64,000 bases of DNA from Streptomyces sp. f51 (lineage in GTDB: Bacteria; Actinomycetota; Actinomycetes; Streptomycetales; Streptomycetaceae): contig NZ_CP149798.1 in assembly GCF_037940415.1 (NCBI RefSeq), positions 2,662,501-2,726,500 on the forward strand, read 5' to 3'. A model generated the notes under the pieces. It saw only the letters and a list, made by a program, of their open reading frames with translations, made no database searches and was not told the DNA's origin. Positions 52,051 to 60,243 of the stretch are shown here, piece after piece. The translations under genes and the position numbers were made by a program. Position 1 is the stretch's first letter, and each line of letters starts with the position of its first letter.

Positions 52051-52371
52051 ATGGCCTGGTTCCTGCTGATCATCGCCGGACTGCTCGAAGTCGGCTGGTC
52101 GATCGGGATGAAGTACACCGACGGGTTCGCGCGCCCGGTCCCCAGCGTGCTGACGGGCGCGGGCATCGTGGCGAGCATGCTGCTCCTGTCCTACGCGGCC
52201 AGGTCGCTGCCCATCGGCACGGCCTACGGCGTCTGGGTCGGCATCGGCGCCGCGGGCGCGGCCGTCCTCGGCATGACCCTCCTGGGCGAACCGGCCACAG
52301 CGGCCCGCATCTTCTTCATCTGCCTCCTCCTGGCATCGGTAGTGGGCCTGAAGGCAACATCGGGCCACTGA
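52051..52371 (+). CDS. gdx: SMR guanidinium exporter (Gdx/SugE type)
   Basis: A small exporter of 106 aa with four membrane segments, working as an antiparallel dimer to export guanidinium in exchange for protons. The essential Glu13 lies in GLLEVGWSIGMKYTDGF, which has the Gdx-type pattern rather than the EmrE one. GTAYGVWVGIGAAG is the segment 3 signature. ATG 52051 has GGAGG upstream, inside the riboswitch expression region, so synthesis should rise with guanidine. Confidence 0.92.
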   Translation: MAWFLLIIAGLLEVGWSIGMKYTDGFARPVPSVLTGAGIVASMLLLSYAARSLPIGTAYGVWVGIGAAGAAVLGMTLLGEPATAARIFFICLLLASVVGLKATSGH

Positions 52372-52460
52372 TCCCCTCTCCGGGCGTGACTGTCCGATAA
52401 CCGGTTCGTTAGCCCGTACGAGACCGCGAACGTGCGGTCGAGCCGAAGGGGGACACGGAC

Positions 52461-53501
52461 GTGCGGAGCACAGGTGGACCGGCGGCGCGGGCCGTCCCAC
52501 GGCAGGTGGCGCCGGACGCGGACCCGTACCGCAGGGAACGCCTCGCACCGGTCGTCGCCTCGGCACGCAACTGGACCGATCTGATGCGGCGGCTCGGCCT
52601 GAGGCCGAGTGGAGGGCAGCGCCGCGTGCTCCAGGAGAAGGTGGCGAGCCACGGCCTCGACACGCATCACTTCGTCAAGCGCAGCCCGTGGCACAAGTAC
52701 CCGGATGCCGCCATCGCCGAGGCCGCCGCCGCGTCGTCTTCGCTGCGCGAAGTGGCACTGAAACTGGGGGCCACCCCGGCCACGGGAACGCTGTCCCACA
52801 TCCGCCGCCGCATCGGCGCGGCAGGAATCGACATCAGCCACTTCCCGGGCATGGACCGGCCCGAGTCGGACCTGCCCTTCACCCCGGAGGAGTTGAGGGC
52901 GGCCGCGGCTGCGGCCACGAGCGTGCGGGGCGTGGCCCGCGCACTGGGCGTTCCTGACGACGGCCGCTCGCGTGCGACGCTGAGCCGCATGCTGGCGGCC
53001 CATCACGTCGACGTCGGGCACTTCTCCCACCGGCGCACATCGATCGCCGATGACACGTTGCGTGATGCCGTGCAGAGCTCCACCAGCTATGCCGACGTGA
53101 TGCGCCGTCTCGGCATGGACGTCAACGACACCAATCACCGGCGCGTGCGGCGCGCGGCATCCCGCCTCGGCCTCGACGCCAGCCACTTCAAGCGCCGGGC
53201 TTGGGGGCGGCCGGAGCCCCCTGAACCTTCAGCAATGGCGCACCGGGTACTGGTCGTTCTGCCGGACCAAACCGGTCGAACCAACAGAGCCCGGCTCCAC
53301 CGCGCCCTGAGCGAGGTAGGCGTGCCCTACACATGCACGGGGTGCGGCAACGCCGGTACGTGGATGGGCCGCCCGATGACCTTGCAAATCGACCACGTCA
53401 GCGGGGACTGGCGGGACAACCGCAGGGAGAATCTGCGGTATCTGTGCCCCAACTGTCACGCGATCACAAGCACCTGGTGCAGGGGAGGCAGAACACCGTG
53501 A
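52461..53501 (+). CDS. Modular HNH endonuclease with four DNA-reading repeats
   Basis: A 346-aa protein. Four related modules of about 45 residues (28-71, 82-128, 143-188, 199-243) each combine a short helix-turn-helix-like part with an ending such as GIDISHF, HVDVGHF or GLDASHF. A C-terminal HNH nuclease domain follows: zinc Cys292/Cys295 and Cys329/Cys332, active-site Asp311-His312 (LQIDHVSGDW), and Asn320 and Asn324 (DNRRENLRYLCPNCH). The GTG has GGGGGA upstream. It ends 29 bases before tRNA-Leu. It could be a mobile or homing-type nuclease or a DNA-modification defence enzyme. Confidence 0.8.
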   Translation: MRSTGGPAARAVPRQVAPDADPYRRERLAPVVASARNWTDLMRRLGLRPSGGQRRVLQEKVASHGLDTHHFVKRSPWHKYPDAAIAEAAAASSSLREVALKLGATPATGTLSHIRRRIGAAGIDISHFPGMDRPESDLPFTPEELRAAAAAATSVRGVARALGVPDDGRSRATLSRMLAAHHVDVGHFSHRRTSIADDTLRDAVQSSTSYADVMRRLGMDVNDTNHRRVRRAASRLGLDASHFKRRAWGRPEPPEPSAMAHRVLVVLPDQTGRTNRARLHRALSEVGVPYTCTGCGNAGTWMGRPMTLQIDHVSGDWRDNRRENLRYLCPNCHAITSTWCRGGRTP

Positions 53502-53530
53502 GCGACTCCCGATACGATGGCAGGCGACTG

Positions 53531-53618
53531 GCGGCGGTGGCGCAACGGCTGACGCAGCAGACTTAGGATCTGTGGCCCGTGAAACGGCTTGAGGGTTCGA
53601 ATCCCTTCCGCCGCACCA
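53531..53618 (+). tRNA. tRNA-Leu(TAG)
   Basis: A class II tRNA with a long variable arm. The acceptor GCGGCGG pairs with CCGCCGC; the anticodon loop CTTAGGA gives anticodon TAG (reads CTA, leucine). CCA is encoded. It is not bldA, whose anticodon is TAA. Confidence 0.96.
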
Positions 53619-53657
53619 CGAACGGCCTGCGAATCGACGGATACGCAGGTCGTTCGT
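53619..53657 (+). terminator. Terminator after tRNA-Leu
   Basis: ACGAACGGCCTGCG and CGCAGGTCGTTCGT form a 14-bp stem with one G-U pair and a 12-base loop; the stem begins at the last base of the tRNA CCA. Confidence 0.75.
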
Positions 53658-53666
53658 TGTGTGCGC

Positions 53667-54269
53667 TCAGCCCAGCAGTTCCCTGACCACCGGTACCAGT
53701 GCCCGGAATGCCTTGCCCCTGTGGCTGATTGCGTTCTTTTCTGCTGGTGTCAGTTCCGCGCAGGTTCGGGTGTCGCCCTCCGGCTGGAGGATCGGGTCGT
53801 AGCCGAAGCCGTTCGTGCCGGCGGGCGTGTGGCGGAGGGTGCCGAGGAGTTGGCCCTCGACCACGCGTTCCGTGCCGTCCGGCAGGGCGAGCGCCGCTGC
53901 GCAGGCGAAGTGGGCGCCCCGGTGGGGAGCGTCGATGTCGGAGAGCTGGGCGAGGAGCAGGTCCAGGTTGGCCTGGTCGTCGCCGTGGCGGCCTGCCCAG
54001 CGGGCGGAGAAGATGCCGGGGGCGCCGTTCAGGACGTCGACGCACAGACCCGAGTCGTCGGCGACGGCGGGCAGGCCGGTGGCCTGGGCGAGGGCGTGGG
54101 CCTTCAGCAGGGCGTTCTCGGCGAAGGTGACGCCGGTTTCCTTGACGTCGGGGATGTCCGGGTAGGCGTCCGCGCCGACGAGGTCATGGGTGAGCCCTGC
54201 GTCGGCGAGGATCGCCTTCAACTCGGTGAGCTTTCCTGCATTGCGGGTGGCGAGGATCAGGCGGGTCAT
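53667..54269 (-). CDS. rdgB: Non-canonical purine NTP pyrophosphatase RdgB/HAM1
   Basis: Hydrolyses dITP, dXTP and related nucleotides to monophosphates, keeping them out of DNA and RNA. The 200-aa protein shows LILATRNAGKLTELKAIL, VADDSGLCVDVLNGAPGIFS, SARWAG, and the C-terminal SHRGKAF of the family. It lies downstream of rph, with a lipoprotein gene between, as part of one minus-strand series. Confidence 0.95.
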   Translation of the reverse strand: MTRLILATRNAGKLTELKAILADAGLTHDLVGADAYPDIPDVKETGVTFAENALLKAHALAQATGLPAVADDSGLCVDVLNGAPGIFSARWAGRHGDDQANLDLLLAQLSDIDAPHRGAHFACAAALALPDGTERVVEGQLLGTLRHTPAGTNGFGYDPILQPEGDTRTCAELTPAEKNAISHRGKAFRALVPVVRELLG

Positions 54270-54297
54270 GCCCGCCAGTATCGCCGAGCCGCCCCCT

Positions 54298-54364
54298 TGA
54301 GCCGGTCCCAGGTCACCCCTTGAGCCGGTCCCAGGTCACCCCTGAGGCGGTCTCAGGTCGCCCC
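54298..54364. repeat. 23-bp tandem repeat, about three copies
   Basis: TGAGCCGGTCCCAGGTCACC plus CCT occurs at 54298 and 54321, and a diverged third copy starts at 54344. The array is in the spacer between the lipoprotein and rdgB genes, and simple CCCGGTCC-type sequence continues to about 54530. Confidence 0.85.
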
Positions 54365-54534
54365 GGACACCCGGTCCGATCCCGGTCCCGGCCCATGCCC
54401 CGGCCCGCGGCCCGTCTGCGCCCGGGTCCCGGCCCACGCCCAGTCCGCCGCCACTGCCGGTCCCGGCCCGGACAGCCCGATGCCGCCTCCGGTCCCGGCC
54501 GGAACAGCCCGATGCCGCCGGTCCAGGCGGAGTT

Positions 54535-54933
54535 CTACGGTGTGCACACCTTCGTCAGTTCGCCCGCCGCTGCCGTGACGGGGCTGATGTCGGGGGTCGT
54601 GTCGCCGTTCTTGACGGCCGTTCGGACGTTCGCGACGGCCTTGTTCAAGTGGTCGACCGCCTTGTTGACGTCGGCGTTGTCGGTCTTGTCGCCGATCTTG
54701 TCGAGGTTGTTCTCGATGGCGTTGAGGGACGCGTCGGTCTGCGACGGGTCGTTCGCGGCGTTCTCGACGGCCTGCTGGAGCGCGGTGACGCTGTCGGCTA
54801 TCGAGTCGGCGGTCTGCACGCAGTCGAGCGCCTTGCCGACCGCGTCGCATCCGACGGCCGCCGGCAGGGCGACGAGTGCGGCGACGACGGCGAGTGCGGC
54901 GGTACGGCGGCGGTTGCGGTGGCGCGCGGCCAT
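54535..54933 (-). CDS. Putative small lipoprotein
   Basis: A 132-aa exported protein. The signal peptide (RRRTAALAVVAALVALPAAVGC) ends in a lipobox-like AVGC with Cys29, which would be lipid-modified. The mature part is helical, with Asn/Asp/Ala-rich heptad-like stretches (LNAIENNLDKIGDKTDNADV) and a last Cys near the end (LTKVCTP). No family is recognised with certainty. ATG 54933 has GGAGGG upstream. Confidence 0.65.
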   Translation of the reverse strand: MAARHRNRRRTAALAVVAALVALPAAVGCDAVGKALDCVQTADSIADSVTALQQAVENAANDPSQTDASLNAIENNLDKIGDKTDNADVNKAVDHLNKAVANVRTAVKNGDTTPDISPVTAAAGELTKVCTP

Positions 54934-55078
54934 GGAACGGTCCCTCCCCGTGGGCATGGTGTGGTCCGGCCACATAGGGGGACCGGACCGGTCCGCTGTG
55001 CGGTCGGCCCGGTCCACCCACAGGGGCCGGCGGGCGAACGGCTGGACCGTACGCCCGTACCCATAAGAACGCGAAGGG

Positions 55079-55825
55079 TTAACCCGCGGTTGCCTCGCGG
55101 GTCTCTTCGAGTACCGCGCGCTGGATGGCGGCGAGTTCGTCGCAGCCCGCGACGGCGAGGTCGAGCAGGGCGTTGAGTTCCTTGCGGTCGAAGGGCTCGG
55201 CCTCGGCGGTGCCCTGGACCTCGACGAAGCGGCCGTCGCCGGTGCACACGACGTTCATGTCGGTGTCGGCCCTGACGTCCTCCTCGTAGCAGAGGTCGAG
55301 GAGGGGGACGCCGCCGACGATCCCGACGGAGACGGCGGAGACGGTGCCGGTGAGCGGCTTGCGGCCGGCCCGGACGAGCTTCTTGCCCTGGGCCCAGGTG
55401 ACGGCGTCGGCGAGGGCGACGTACGCGCCGGTGATGGCGGCGGTGCGGGTACCGCCGTCGGCCTGGAGGACGTCGCAGTCGAGGACGATCGTGTTCTCGC
55501 CGAGGGCCTTGAAGTCGATGACGGCGCGCAGGGAGCGGCCGATGAGGCGGCTGATCTCGTGGGTGCGGCCGCCGATCTTGCCGCGGACGGACTCGCGGTC
55601 GCCGCGGGTGTTGGTGGCGCGCGGGAGCATGGAATATTCGGCGGTGACCCAGCCTTCGCCGCTGCCCTTGCGCCAGCGCGGGACGCCTTCGGTGACGGAG
55701 GCCGTGCAGAAGACCTTCGTGTCGCCGAAGGAGACGAGGACGGAGCCCTCGGCGTGCTTGCTCCAGCCGCGCTGGATGGTGATGGGGCGCAGCTGTTCGG
55801 GGGTGCGACCGTCGATTCGAGACAT
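55079..55825 (-). CDS. rph: Ribonuclease PH
   Basis: Trims tRNA 3' ends by phosphorolysis. The 248-aa protein starts [20 protein letters not shown] and carries [20 protein letters not shown] and [15 protein letters not shown] segments ([17 protein letters not shown]). This is the full family length. It begins at ATG 55825, just past the nagF terminator. It heads the minus-strand series toward rdgB. Confidence 0.96.
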   Translation of the reverse strand: MSRIDGRTPEQLRPITIQRGWSKHAEGSVLVSFGDTKVFCTASVTEGVPRWRKGSGEGWVTAEYSMLPRATNTRGDRESVRGKIGGRTHEISRLIGRSLRAVIDFKALGENTIVLDCDVLQADGGTRTAAITGAYVALADAVTWAQGKKLVRAGRKPLTGTVSAVSVGIVGGVPLLDLCYEEDVRADTDMNVVCTGDGRFVEVQGTAEAEPFDRKELNALLDLAVAGCDELAAIQRAVLEETREATAG

Positions 55826-55849
55826 GGTGTCGAGCCTATCCGCACAGGC

Positions 55850-55888
55850 GTGAGGGGCTGTCCGCCGGTGGCGGAAACAGCCCCTCAC
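55850..55888 (-). terminator. Terminator after nagF
   Basis: GTGAGGGGCTGT pairs perfectly with ACAGCCCCTCAC, with CCGCC/GGCGG extending inward. It lies between the nagF stop and the rph start. Confidence 0.85.
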
Positions 55889-55975
55889 GGGTGAGCGGGA
55901 CCTCCTGGAGCGGTGGGCGGCGCGTGGCGCGCGCGGGTGGCTTCGGTGGTCCTGGTCGCTCGGGTCAGTGCGTGC

Positions 55976-56209
55976 TCACATCAGGTCTTCGATGTCGGCG
56001 GCGATGGGGTCGGCGTCCGTGCCGATGACGACCTGGATGGCGTTGCCCATCTTGACGACGCCGTGGGCGCCGGCGGCCTTCAGGGCGGCCTCGTCGACGA
56101 GTGAGGGGTCCTTGACCTCGGTGCGCAGGCGCGTGATGCAGCCTTCGACCTCTTCGATGTTGTCGATGCCGCCGAGCCCGGCGACGATCTTCTCAGCCTT
56201 GGTGGCCAT
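55976..56209 (-). CDS. nagF: PTS N-acetylglucosamine EIIB subunit (NagF)
   Basis: Carries phosphate from the general PTS proteins to incoming sugar. The 77-aa EIIB domain has the phosphorylated Cys24 in EEVEGCITRLRTEV. It stands alone, without a fused EIIC, matching nagF (SCO2905) of Streptomyces coelicolor. It is divergent from nagE1, and one dre site lies in the shared region, so DasR should repress both. Confidence 0.93.
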   Translation of the reverse strand: MATKAEKIVAGLGGIDNIEEVEGCITRLRTEVKDPSLVDEAALKAAGAHGVVKMGNAIQVVIGTDADPIAADIEDLM

Positions 56210-56326
56210 GTCCTACTCCCTGATCAGAACCGCTTTGTCGCAGTAACCCACAGTTGGCCCATCTTCGCGAGCGGTCATGTCGTCGGTGCCGAAGGATGGC
56301 GATCACGACAGAGCGACCCGTCGTCA

Positions 56327-56342
56327 ACTGGTCTACACCAGT
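56327..56342. promoter_or_regulatory. dre site between nagF and nagE1
   Basis: ACTGGTCTACACCAGT is an almost perfect palindrome and fits the DasR consensus. It lies 40 bases before nagE1 and 117 bases before nagF. Confidence 0.92.
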
Positions 56343-56382
56343 CAGCGGGTAGTCGCCAAACCGGCCCGCCCGGAGGACGCCC

Positions 56383-57678
56383 ATGAGTGCCGTAAGTGAT
56401 GTTTCGCCCGCACGCGCCCGCTGGAACACGGCCTTCCAGGGGCTTCAGAAGATGGGCCGCAGTCTTCAGCTGCCGATCGCGGTGCTGCCGGCGGCGGGCA
56501 TCCTCAACCGGCTCGGCCAGCCGGACGTGTTCGGGGACGAGGGCCTCGGATGGAACAGACTCTCCAAGGTGATGGTGGGCGCGGGCGGCGCCCTGCTCGA
56601 CGGCTCGCTCGGACTGCCCCTGCTGTTCTGCATCGGCGTGTCGATCGGCATGGCGAAGAAGGCGGACGGCTCGACGGCGCTCGCGGCGGTGGCGGGCTTC
56701 CTCGTCTACTACGGCGTGCTGCACCAGTTCCCCGAGGGCTGTCCGGGCGGTTCGAAGGCCATTCCGGGCATCGGCTGTCAGATCACCGAGACGGGCGGCG
56801 GCGTGACGGCGTTCACCTTCCAGAACCCCGGCGTGTTCGGCGGCATCATCATGGGTCTGCTGGCGGCCTGGTTCTGGGCCCGTTTCCACCGTACGAGGCT
56901 GGTGGACTGGCTCGGCTTCTTCAACGGCCGCCGCCTGGTGCCGATCCTGATGTCGTTCGTGGCGATCGGGTTCGCGGCGCTGTGCCTGTGGGTGTGGCCG
57001 CCGATCGGTGACGGCCTGGAGAGTTTCAGCGACTGGCTGCACCACGCGGGCTCGTGGGGCGCGGGCGTGTTCGGTCTCGCGAACCGGGCTCTGCTGGTGA
57101 TCGGTCTGCACCAGTTCCTGAACGTGCCCATCTGGTTCCAGTTCGGCAGCTACACCAAGCCGGACGGCACGGTGGTGCACGGCGACATCAACATGTTCCT
57201 GGCGGGTGACCCCAACGCGGGGCAGTTCCTGACGGGCTTCTTCCCGATCATGATGTTCGCGCTGCCGGCGGCGGCGCTGGCGATGACGCACTGCGCGAAG
57301 CCGCACCGGCGCAAGGAGGTGGGCGGCCTGATGCTCTCGGTGGCGCTGACGTCGTTCGTCACGGGCATCACCGAGCCGATCGAGTACTCGTTCCTGTTCA
57401 TCGCGCCGCTGCTGTACGCGGTGCACGCGGTGCTCACGGGTGTGTCGATGGCGGTGAGCTGGGCGCTGGGTGTGCACGACGGTTTCAGTTTCTCGGCAGG
57501 TCTGATCGACTACGTCATCAACTGGAACCTGGCGACCAAGCCCTGGCTGATCATCCCGATCGGCCTGTGTTTCGCCGTCGTCTACTACGTCATCTTCCGG
57601 TTCGCGATCACGAAGTTCGATCTGAAGACCCCGGGGCGGGAGCCGGACGAGGAGGTCGAGGACACCACGAAGGCGTAG
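56383..57678 (+). CDS. nagE1: PTS EIIC permease NagE1
   Basis: A membrane permease component of the GlcNAc/glucose PTS family, 431 aa with about ten membrane segments. Family motifs are QLPIAVLPAAGILNRLG and TSFVTGITEPIEYSFLF, the latter forming part of the sugar site. No EIIB is fused; NagF is its likely partner. In Streptomyces coelicolor NagE2 is the main GlcNAc permease, and the role of NagE1 is less clear. ATG 56383 has GGAGG upstream and a dre site before it. Confidence 0.93.
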   Translation: MSAVSDVSPARARWNTAFQGLQKMGRSLQLPIAVLPAAGILNRLGQPDVFGDEGLGWNRLSKVMVGAGGALLDGSLGLPLLFCIGVSIGMAKKADGSTALAAVAGFLVYYGVLHQFPEGCPGGSKAIPGIGCQITETGGGVTAFTFQNPGVFGGIIMGLLAAWFWARFHRTRLVDWLGFFNGRRLVPILMSFVAIGFAALCLWVWPPIGDGLESFSDWLHHAGSWGAGVFGLANRALLVIGLHQFLNVPIWFQFGSYTKPDGTVVHGDINMFLAGDPNAGQFLTGFFPIMMFALPAAALAMTHCAKPHRRKEVGGLMLSVALTSFVTGITEPIEYSFLFIAPLLYAVHAVLTGVSMAVSWALGVHDGFSFSAGLIDYVINWNLATKPWLIIPIGLCFAVVYYVIFRFAITKFDLKTPGREPDEEVEDTTKA

Positions 57679-57711
57679 ACCTCCGCGCGAACCGTGTGGC
57701 GCGCGCACGAC

Positions 57712-57747
57712 GAAGGCCCCCCGACCCACCGGTCCGGGGGCCTTCCG
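57712..57747 (+). terminator. Terminator between nagE1 and nagE2
   Basis: GAAGGCCCCC pairs with GGGGGCCTTC across a loop of about 14 bases, 34 bases past the nagE1 stop. Confidence 0.8.
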
Positions 57748-57828
57748 CATGACCGGAACCGGTTATTCCTGTTATGGCCGAGGCCACAAAATTCGCACCT
57801 TCCTTATCCGGCCTTCACCGTGCTAGAA

Positions 57829-57844
57829 ACAGGTCTACACCACT
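57829..57844. promoter_or_regulatory. dre site upstream of nagE2, first of two
   Basis: ACAGGTCTACACCACT fits the DasR consensus with one weak position and directly abuts the second site. Confidence 0.85.
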
Positions 57845-57860
57845 GGTGGTGTAGACCACA
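57845..57860. promoter_or_regulatory. dre site upstream of nagE2, second of two
   Basis: GGTGGTGTAGACCACA fits the DasR consensus apart from its end bases. Together the two sites form a larger inverted arrangement of GGTCTACACC and GGTGTAGACC. Confidence 0.85.
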
Positions 57861-57924
57861 TGGTCGCTGCCGAACTCTGTCGTACCTTCCCGTCCCCCGG
57901 CAGCGCCCAGCGCATGGAGGAACT

Positions 57925-59172
57925 ATGAGCACCGCCACCGTCTCGGCGGCACCCGCGAAGAAGCGGGGATCCGGCCTGTTCCAGGGCCTGCAAAAGGTCG
58001 GCCGCAGCCTACAGCTGCCGATCGCCGTGCTTCCGGCGGCGGGCATCCTGCTGCGTCTGGGAGTACCGGACATCGCGCAGAAGCTGCACCTGCCCGACAA
58101 GGTCACGGAGGTGTTCGCCACCGCCGGCGGCGCGATCTTCGACAACCTGCCGATGCTGTTCTGCATCGGTGTCGCGATCGGCTTCGCCAAGAAGGCGGAC
58201 GGCTCCACCGCGCTCGCGGCCCTGGTCGGCTTCCTGGTCTACAGCAACGTGCTCAAGGCCTTCCCGGTCACCGAGGCGAAGATCCAGAAGGGCGCCGACA
58301 TAGCGGCGACCTACAACAACCCCGGTGTCCTCGGCGGCATCATCATGGGTCTGCTCTCCGCCGTGCTGTGGCAGCGCTACCACCGCAAGAAGCTGGTGGA
58401 CTGGCTCGGCTTCTTCAACGGCCGCCGTCTGGTGCCGATCATCATGGCGTTCGTCGGCACGGCCATGGGTGTCTTCTTCGGTCTGGTCTGGGAGCCGATC
58501 GGTACCGGCATCTCCCACTTCGGCGAGTGGATCACCGGTCTCGGCACGGTCGGCGCGGGCCTGTTCGGTCTCATCAACCGCGCGCTCATCCCGGTCGGCA
58601 TGCACCAGTTCGTGAACGCCGTGTCCTGGTTCCAGATCGGCGACTTCAAGAACTCCGCGGGCGTGGTCGTCCACGGTGACCTCAACCGGTTCTTCGCCGG
58701 TGACCCGAGCGCCGGAATGTTCATGTCGGGCTTCTTCCCGATCATGATGTTCGGTCTGCCGGCCGCCGCGATCGCCATCGCGCACTCCGCCCGCCCCGAG
58801 CGCCGCAAGGCCGTGATGGGCATGATGATCTCGCTGGCGCTGACCTCGTTCGTGACGGGTGTGACCGAGCCGATCGAGTTCTCGTTCATGTTCATCGCGC
58901 CGCTCCTCTACGCGATCCACGCGGTGCTGACCGCCCTGTCCCTCGCGGTCACCTGGGCGCTCGGTGTCCACGCGGGCTTCACGTTCTCCGCGGGCTTCAT
59001 CGACTACGCGCTGAACTGGAACCTGGCCACCAAGCCCTGGCTGATCATTCCGATCGGCCTGGTGTTCGGCGCGATCTACTACGTGGTCTTCCGCTTCGCG
59101 ATCACCAAGTTCAACCTCCCCACCCCGGGCCGTGAGCCCGAGGAGGAGCTCGAGGACCTCACCAAGGCGTGA
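57925..59172 (+). CDS. nagE2: PTS N-acetylglucosamine EIIC permease NagE2
   Basis: Transports GlcNAc and passes it to NagF for phosphorylation. It has 415 aa and ten or so membrane segments, with QLPIAVLPAAGILLRLG and TSFVTGVTEPIEFSFMF. It is close in sequence to NagE1 over its whole length, so the pair arose by duplication. ATG 57925 has GGAGG upstream. Two abutting dre sites lie 65-96 bases before the start, implying stronger DasR control than nagE1. Confidence 0.94.
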   Translation: MSTATVSAAPAKKRGSGLFQGLQKVGRSLQLPIAVLPAAGILLRLGVPDIAQKLHLPDKVTEVFATAGGAIFDNLPMLFCIGVAIGFAKKADGSTALAALVGFLVYSNVLKAFPVTEAKIQKGADIAATYNNPGVLGGIIMGLLSAVLWQRYHRKKLVDWLGFFNGRRLVPIIMAFVGTAMGVFFGLVWEPIGTGISHFGEWITGLGTVGAGLFGLINRALIPVGMHQFVNAVSWFQIGDFKNSAGVVVHGDLNRFFAGDPSAGMFMSGFFPIMMFGLPAAAIAIAHSARPERRKAVMGMMISLALTSFVTGVTEPIEFSFMFIAPLLYAIHAVLTALSLAVTWALGVHAGFTFSAGFIDYALNWNLATKPWLIIPIGLVFGAIYYVVFRFAITKFNLPTPGREPEEELEDLTKA

Positions 59173-59188
59173 GCCGTCCCGACATCGC

Positions 59189-59226
59189 CGAAGGCCCCCG
59201 GAACCGTCTGGTTCCGGGGGCCTTCG
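59189..59226. terminator. Bidirectional terminator after nagE2
   Basis: A perfect 17-bp stem: CGAAGGCCCCCGGAACC, loop GTCT, then its reverse complement. It lies between the convergent nagE2 and metallo-hydrolase genes. Confidence 0.92.
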
Positions 59227-59240
59227 CGCACGCGGGGGCG

Positions 59241-59993
59241 TCAGATCTCGTACGCCGCCCCGGGCACCGCCAGGTCCACCGGGCCCCGGTACGCCGAACG
59301 GGCGTCCCTCAGGTTGGTGTCGGCGTCCGTCCACGGGGGGATGTGGGTCAGGACCAGGCGGCGGGCGCCCGCCCGGGCCGCGGTCTCGCCTGCCTCCAGG
59401 CCGTTGAGGTGGAGGCCGGGGATGTTCTCCTTGCCGTGGGTGAACGCGGCCTCGCACAGGAACAGGTCCGTGTCGCGGGCGAGTTCGTCCAGGGCCTCGG
59501 TCACCCCGGTGTCGCCGGAGTACGTCAACGACCGTCCGCCGTGCTCCACCCGGATGCCGTACGCCTCCACCGGGTGCGCCACCCGTTCGGTGTGCACGGT
59601 GAAGGGGCCGATCTCGAACGTGGACGGCTTGACCGTGTGGAAGTCGAAGACCTCGCTCATCGAGGACGCGGACGGCGTGTCGGCGTAGGCCGTGGTCAGG
59701 CGGTGCTCGGTTCCCTCGGGTCCGTGGACGGGGAGCGGGGCGCAGCGGCCGCCGTCGTGCCGGTAGTAGCGCGCGACGAAGTAGGCGCACATGTCGATGC
59801 AGTGGTCGGCGTGCAGATGACTCAGGAAGATCGCGTCGAGGTCGTAGAGACCGCAGTGGCGCTGCAACTCGCCCAGGGCACCGTTGCCCATGTCGAGGAG
59901 CAGCCGGAAGCCGTCGGCCTCTACGAGGTAGCTCGAGCAGGCCGATTCCGCGGACGGGAACGACCCCGAGCAGCCGACGACGGTGAGCTTCAT
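59241..59993 (-). CDS. MBL-fold metallo-hydrolase (RNase Z/arylsulfatase-like)
   Basis: A cytoplasmic zinc hydrolase of 250 aa. The metal motif is FLSHLHADHCID, with further ligands in RVAHPVEAYG, YSGDTG and LTHIPPW. The family includes phosphodiesterases and alkylsulfatases; the substrate here is unknown. ATG 59993 (MKLTVVGCSGSFPS) has GGAGG upstream. The same gene order beside nagE2 and cysM is seen in other Streptomyces. Confidence 0.88.
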   Translation of the reverse strand: MKLTVVGCSGSFPSAESACSSYLVEADGFRLLLDMGNGALGELQRHCGLYDLDAIFLSHLHADHCIDMCAYFVARYYRHDGGRCAPLPVHGPEGTEHRLTTAYADTPSASSMSEVFDFHTVKPSTFEIGPFTVHTERVAHPVEAYGIRVEHGGRSLTYSGDTGVTEALDELARDTDLFLCEAAFTHGKENIPGLHLNGLEAGETAARAGARRLVLTHIPPWTDADTNLRDARSAYRGPVDLAVPGAAYEI

Positions 59994-60243
59994 AAAGCAG
60001 AAACCTCCGCTGGCGGGTAACAGCTGGAAAGGGGGAGACGGGGGTCGTGCGGTCCGTCGAGCGTAAGGCGCAAAAGGGCCGGTCGCTCCTCCGCCAGGGG
60101 CTGTTGTGGGCGAACTCACCTGTGCTGTCACCGGTTCGGATGGACCTGCGGGGTGGCGTTTGGATCAGTTCGGACAGCCTTCCGGAAATGCCGGGGTGTC
60201 ACAGGGCGGGCGGCGGTACGCGCGCGCCGGTACCTTCTTTGCT

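Noticed and set aside
53531..53618. bldA tRNA
   Set aside because: The anticodon is TAG (reads CTA), not TAA.
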